DNA of 14,105 nucleotides from Microbacteriaceae bacterium. Lineage in GTDB: Bacteria; Actinomycetota; Actinomycetes; Actinomycetales; Microbacteriaceae. Below, one piece after another: positions 13,860 to 14,105 of the stretch. The translations under genes and the position numbers were made by a program. Numbering within the stretch: position 1 is the stretch's first letter; each line of letters opens with the position of its first letter. Location of the stretch: contig JAODLU010000184.1 in assembly GCA_025464125.1 (NCBI GenBank), positions 1-14,105 on the forward strand. The letters are read 5' to 3'. The notes below the pieces were generated by a model, which worked only from the letters and a program-made list of their open reading frames with translations, was not told the DNA's origin and searched no databases.

Positions 13860-13892
13860 TTCGACCATGGCGCGCGACCCGGTCGGGTCGAA
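13860..13892 (-). other. Hairpin between permease and binding-protein genes
   Basis: Two overlapping inverted repeats are present: an inner 6-bp stem CGACCC/GGGTCG (13875-13880 / 13885-13890, 4-nt loop) and an outer 7-bp pair TTCGACC/GGTCGAA (13860-13866 / 13886-13892). They compete for the same bases. The element lies 12 bp after the permease stop and 37 bp before the binding-protein start. There is no T-tract. It may separate the permease and binding-protein segments of the message. Confidence 0.5.
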
Positions 13893-13904
13893 CGCCAACG
13901 GACG

Positions 13905-14105
13905 TCAGTTCGGAGATGGGGTATGCCTCGTCGCAAATTTCTCCAGGGCCAGGGTGATGCAGTAAAAAACGAGTCCGAGCAGGATGGCGCCGAGCACGAA
14001 TGCGTAGGCGAGCGCGTAATTGCTGTAGGCCGCTGCCGAGGTGATCGACCTGCCGAGCCCATCCGCCGGTCCACCGAAGTACTCGGCGATGAGCGCCGAA
14101 ATGAC
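13905..14105 (-). CDS. ABC transporter permease, C-terminal end (truncated by the window)
   Basis: 66 residues are visible before TGA (13907-13905). It begins VISALIAEYFGG, which continues the end of the binding-protein-dependent permease domain, the region that follows the cytoplasmic coupling loop. The last membrane helix is about YALAYAFVLGAILLGLVFYC, followed by a short charged tail LEKFATRHTP. This arrangement matches the SsuC/ThiX/RibX permease group that works with NMT1/THI5-type binding proteins such as the one encoded 82 bp downstream. It forms the channel with an ATPase encoded outside the window. The start and most of the gene lie beyond base 14105. Confidence 0.85.
   Translation of the reverse strand, partial: VISALIAEYFGGPADGLGRSITSAAAYSNYALAYAFVLGAILLGLVFYCITLALEKFATRHTPSPN

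Noticed and set aside
12592..13904. TPP or FMN riboswitch expected for a ThiY/RibY-type operon
   Set aside because: No THI-box or RFN-type conserved blocks are visible in the gaps; the operon's true leader lies beyond the window.
12485..13957. Long plus-strand open frame (about 490 codons) opposite the aminotransferase and binding-protein genes
   Set aside because: It lies antisense to two well-supported genes; its length is a by-product of GC-rich third positions. Its product has no recognisable domain.

Overview
The window is high-GC DNA of an actinobacterium, probably a member of the Microbacteriaceae. Evidence for this is the GC-rich third codon positions, the frequent GTG starts, a full-length bacterial Smc, a cysteine-free L32 protein and the recognisable yceD-rpmF-rnc-mutM gene string. 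The family-level placement is inferred from protein style only. No rRNA, tRNA, CRISPR array, insertion sequence or phage gene was seen.

Layout. Bases 1-539 (+) hold the 3' end of a GH13 alpha-amylase-family (trehalose-synthase-like) enzyme. It converges on smc (560-4081, -). A divergent tandem-GNAT acetyltransferase follows (4156-5244, +), then a small secreted two-repeat protein (5260-5835, -). That gene is divergent from an OmpR-type response regulator (5984-6664, +) and its sensor histidine kinase (6661-7983, +). The kinase converges on the minus-strand housekeeping string yceD (10589-9972), rpmF (9969-9766), rnc (9718-9023) and mutM (9023-8100). The right end, also minus strand, is an uptake/catabolic operon: ABC permease (partial, 14105-13905), NMT1/THI5-type lipoprotein binding protein (13822-12674), class III aminotransferase (12591-11254) and a SnoaL/NTF2-like protein (11134-10691).

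How the genes work together. The housekeeping string couples 23S rRNA/L32 production (YceD, L32), double-stranded RNA processing (RNase III) and base-excision repair (Fpg). In many actinobacteria smc and ftsY follow mutM directly. Here about 4 kb (GNAT, secreted protein, two-component pair) lies between mutM and smc, and coaD and ftsY are not adjacent. The ABC/aminotransferase operon looks like import of a small N-heterocycle or its breakdown product followed by transamination of an omega-amino acid such as beta-alanine. The substrate is inferred.

Most worth a second look. First is the divergent unit at 5260-7983: a secreted protein with two about 57-residue repeats, a two-component pair, and three 11-bp-spaced direct repeats between them that look like an OmpR-family operator. 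Second is a perfect 13-bp inverted repeat (8028-8085) at the edge of the inserted block. Third are two hairpins that bracket the binding-protein gene. None of these proves a new system; the first is the best candidate for a local signalling unit.
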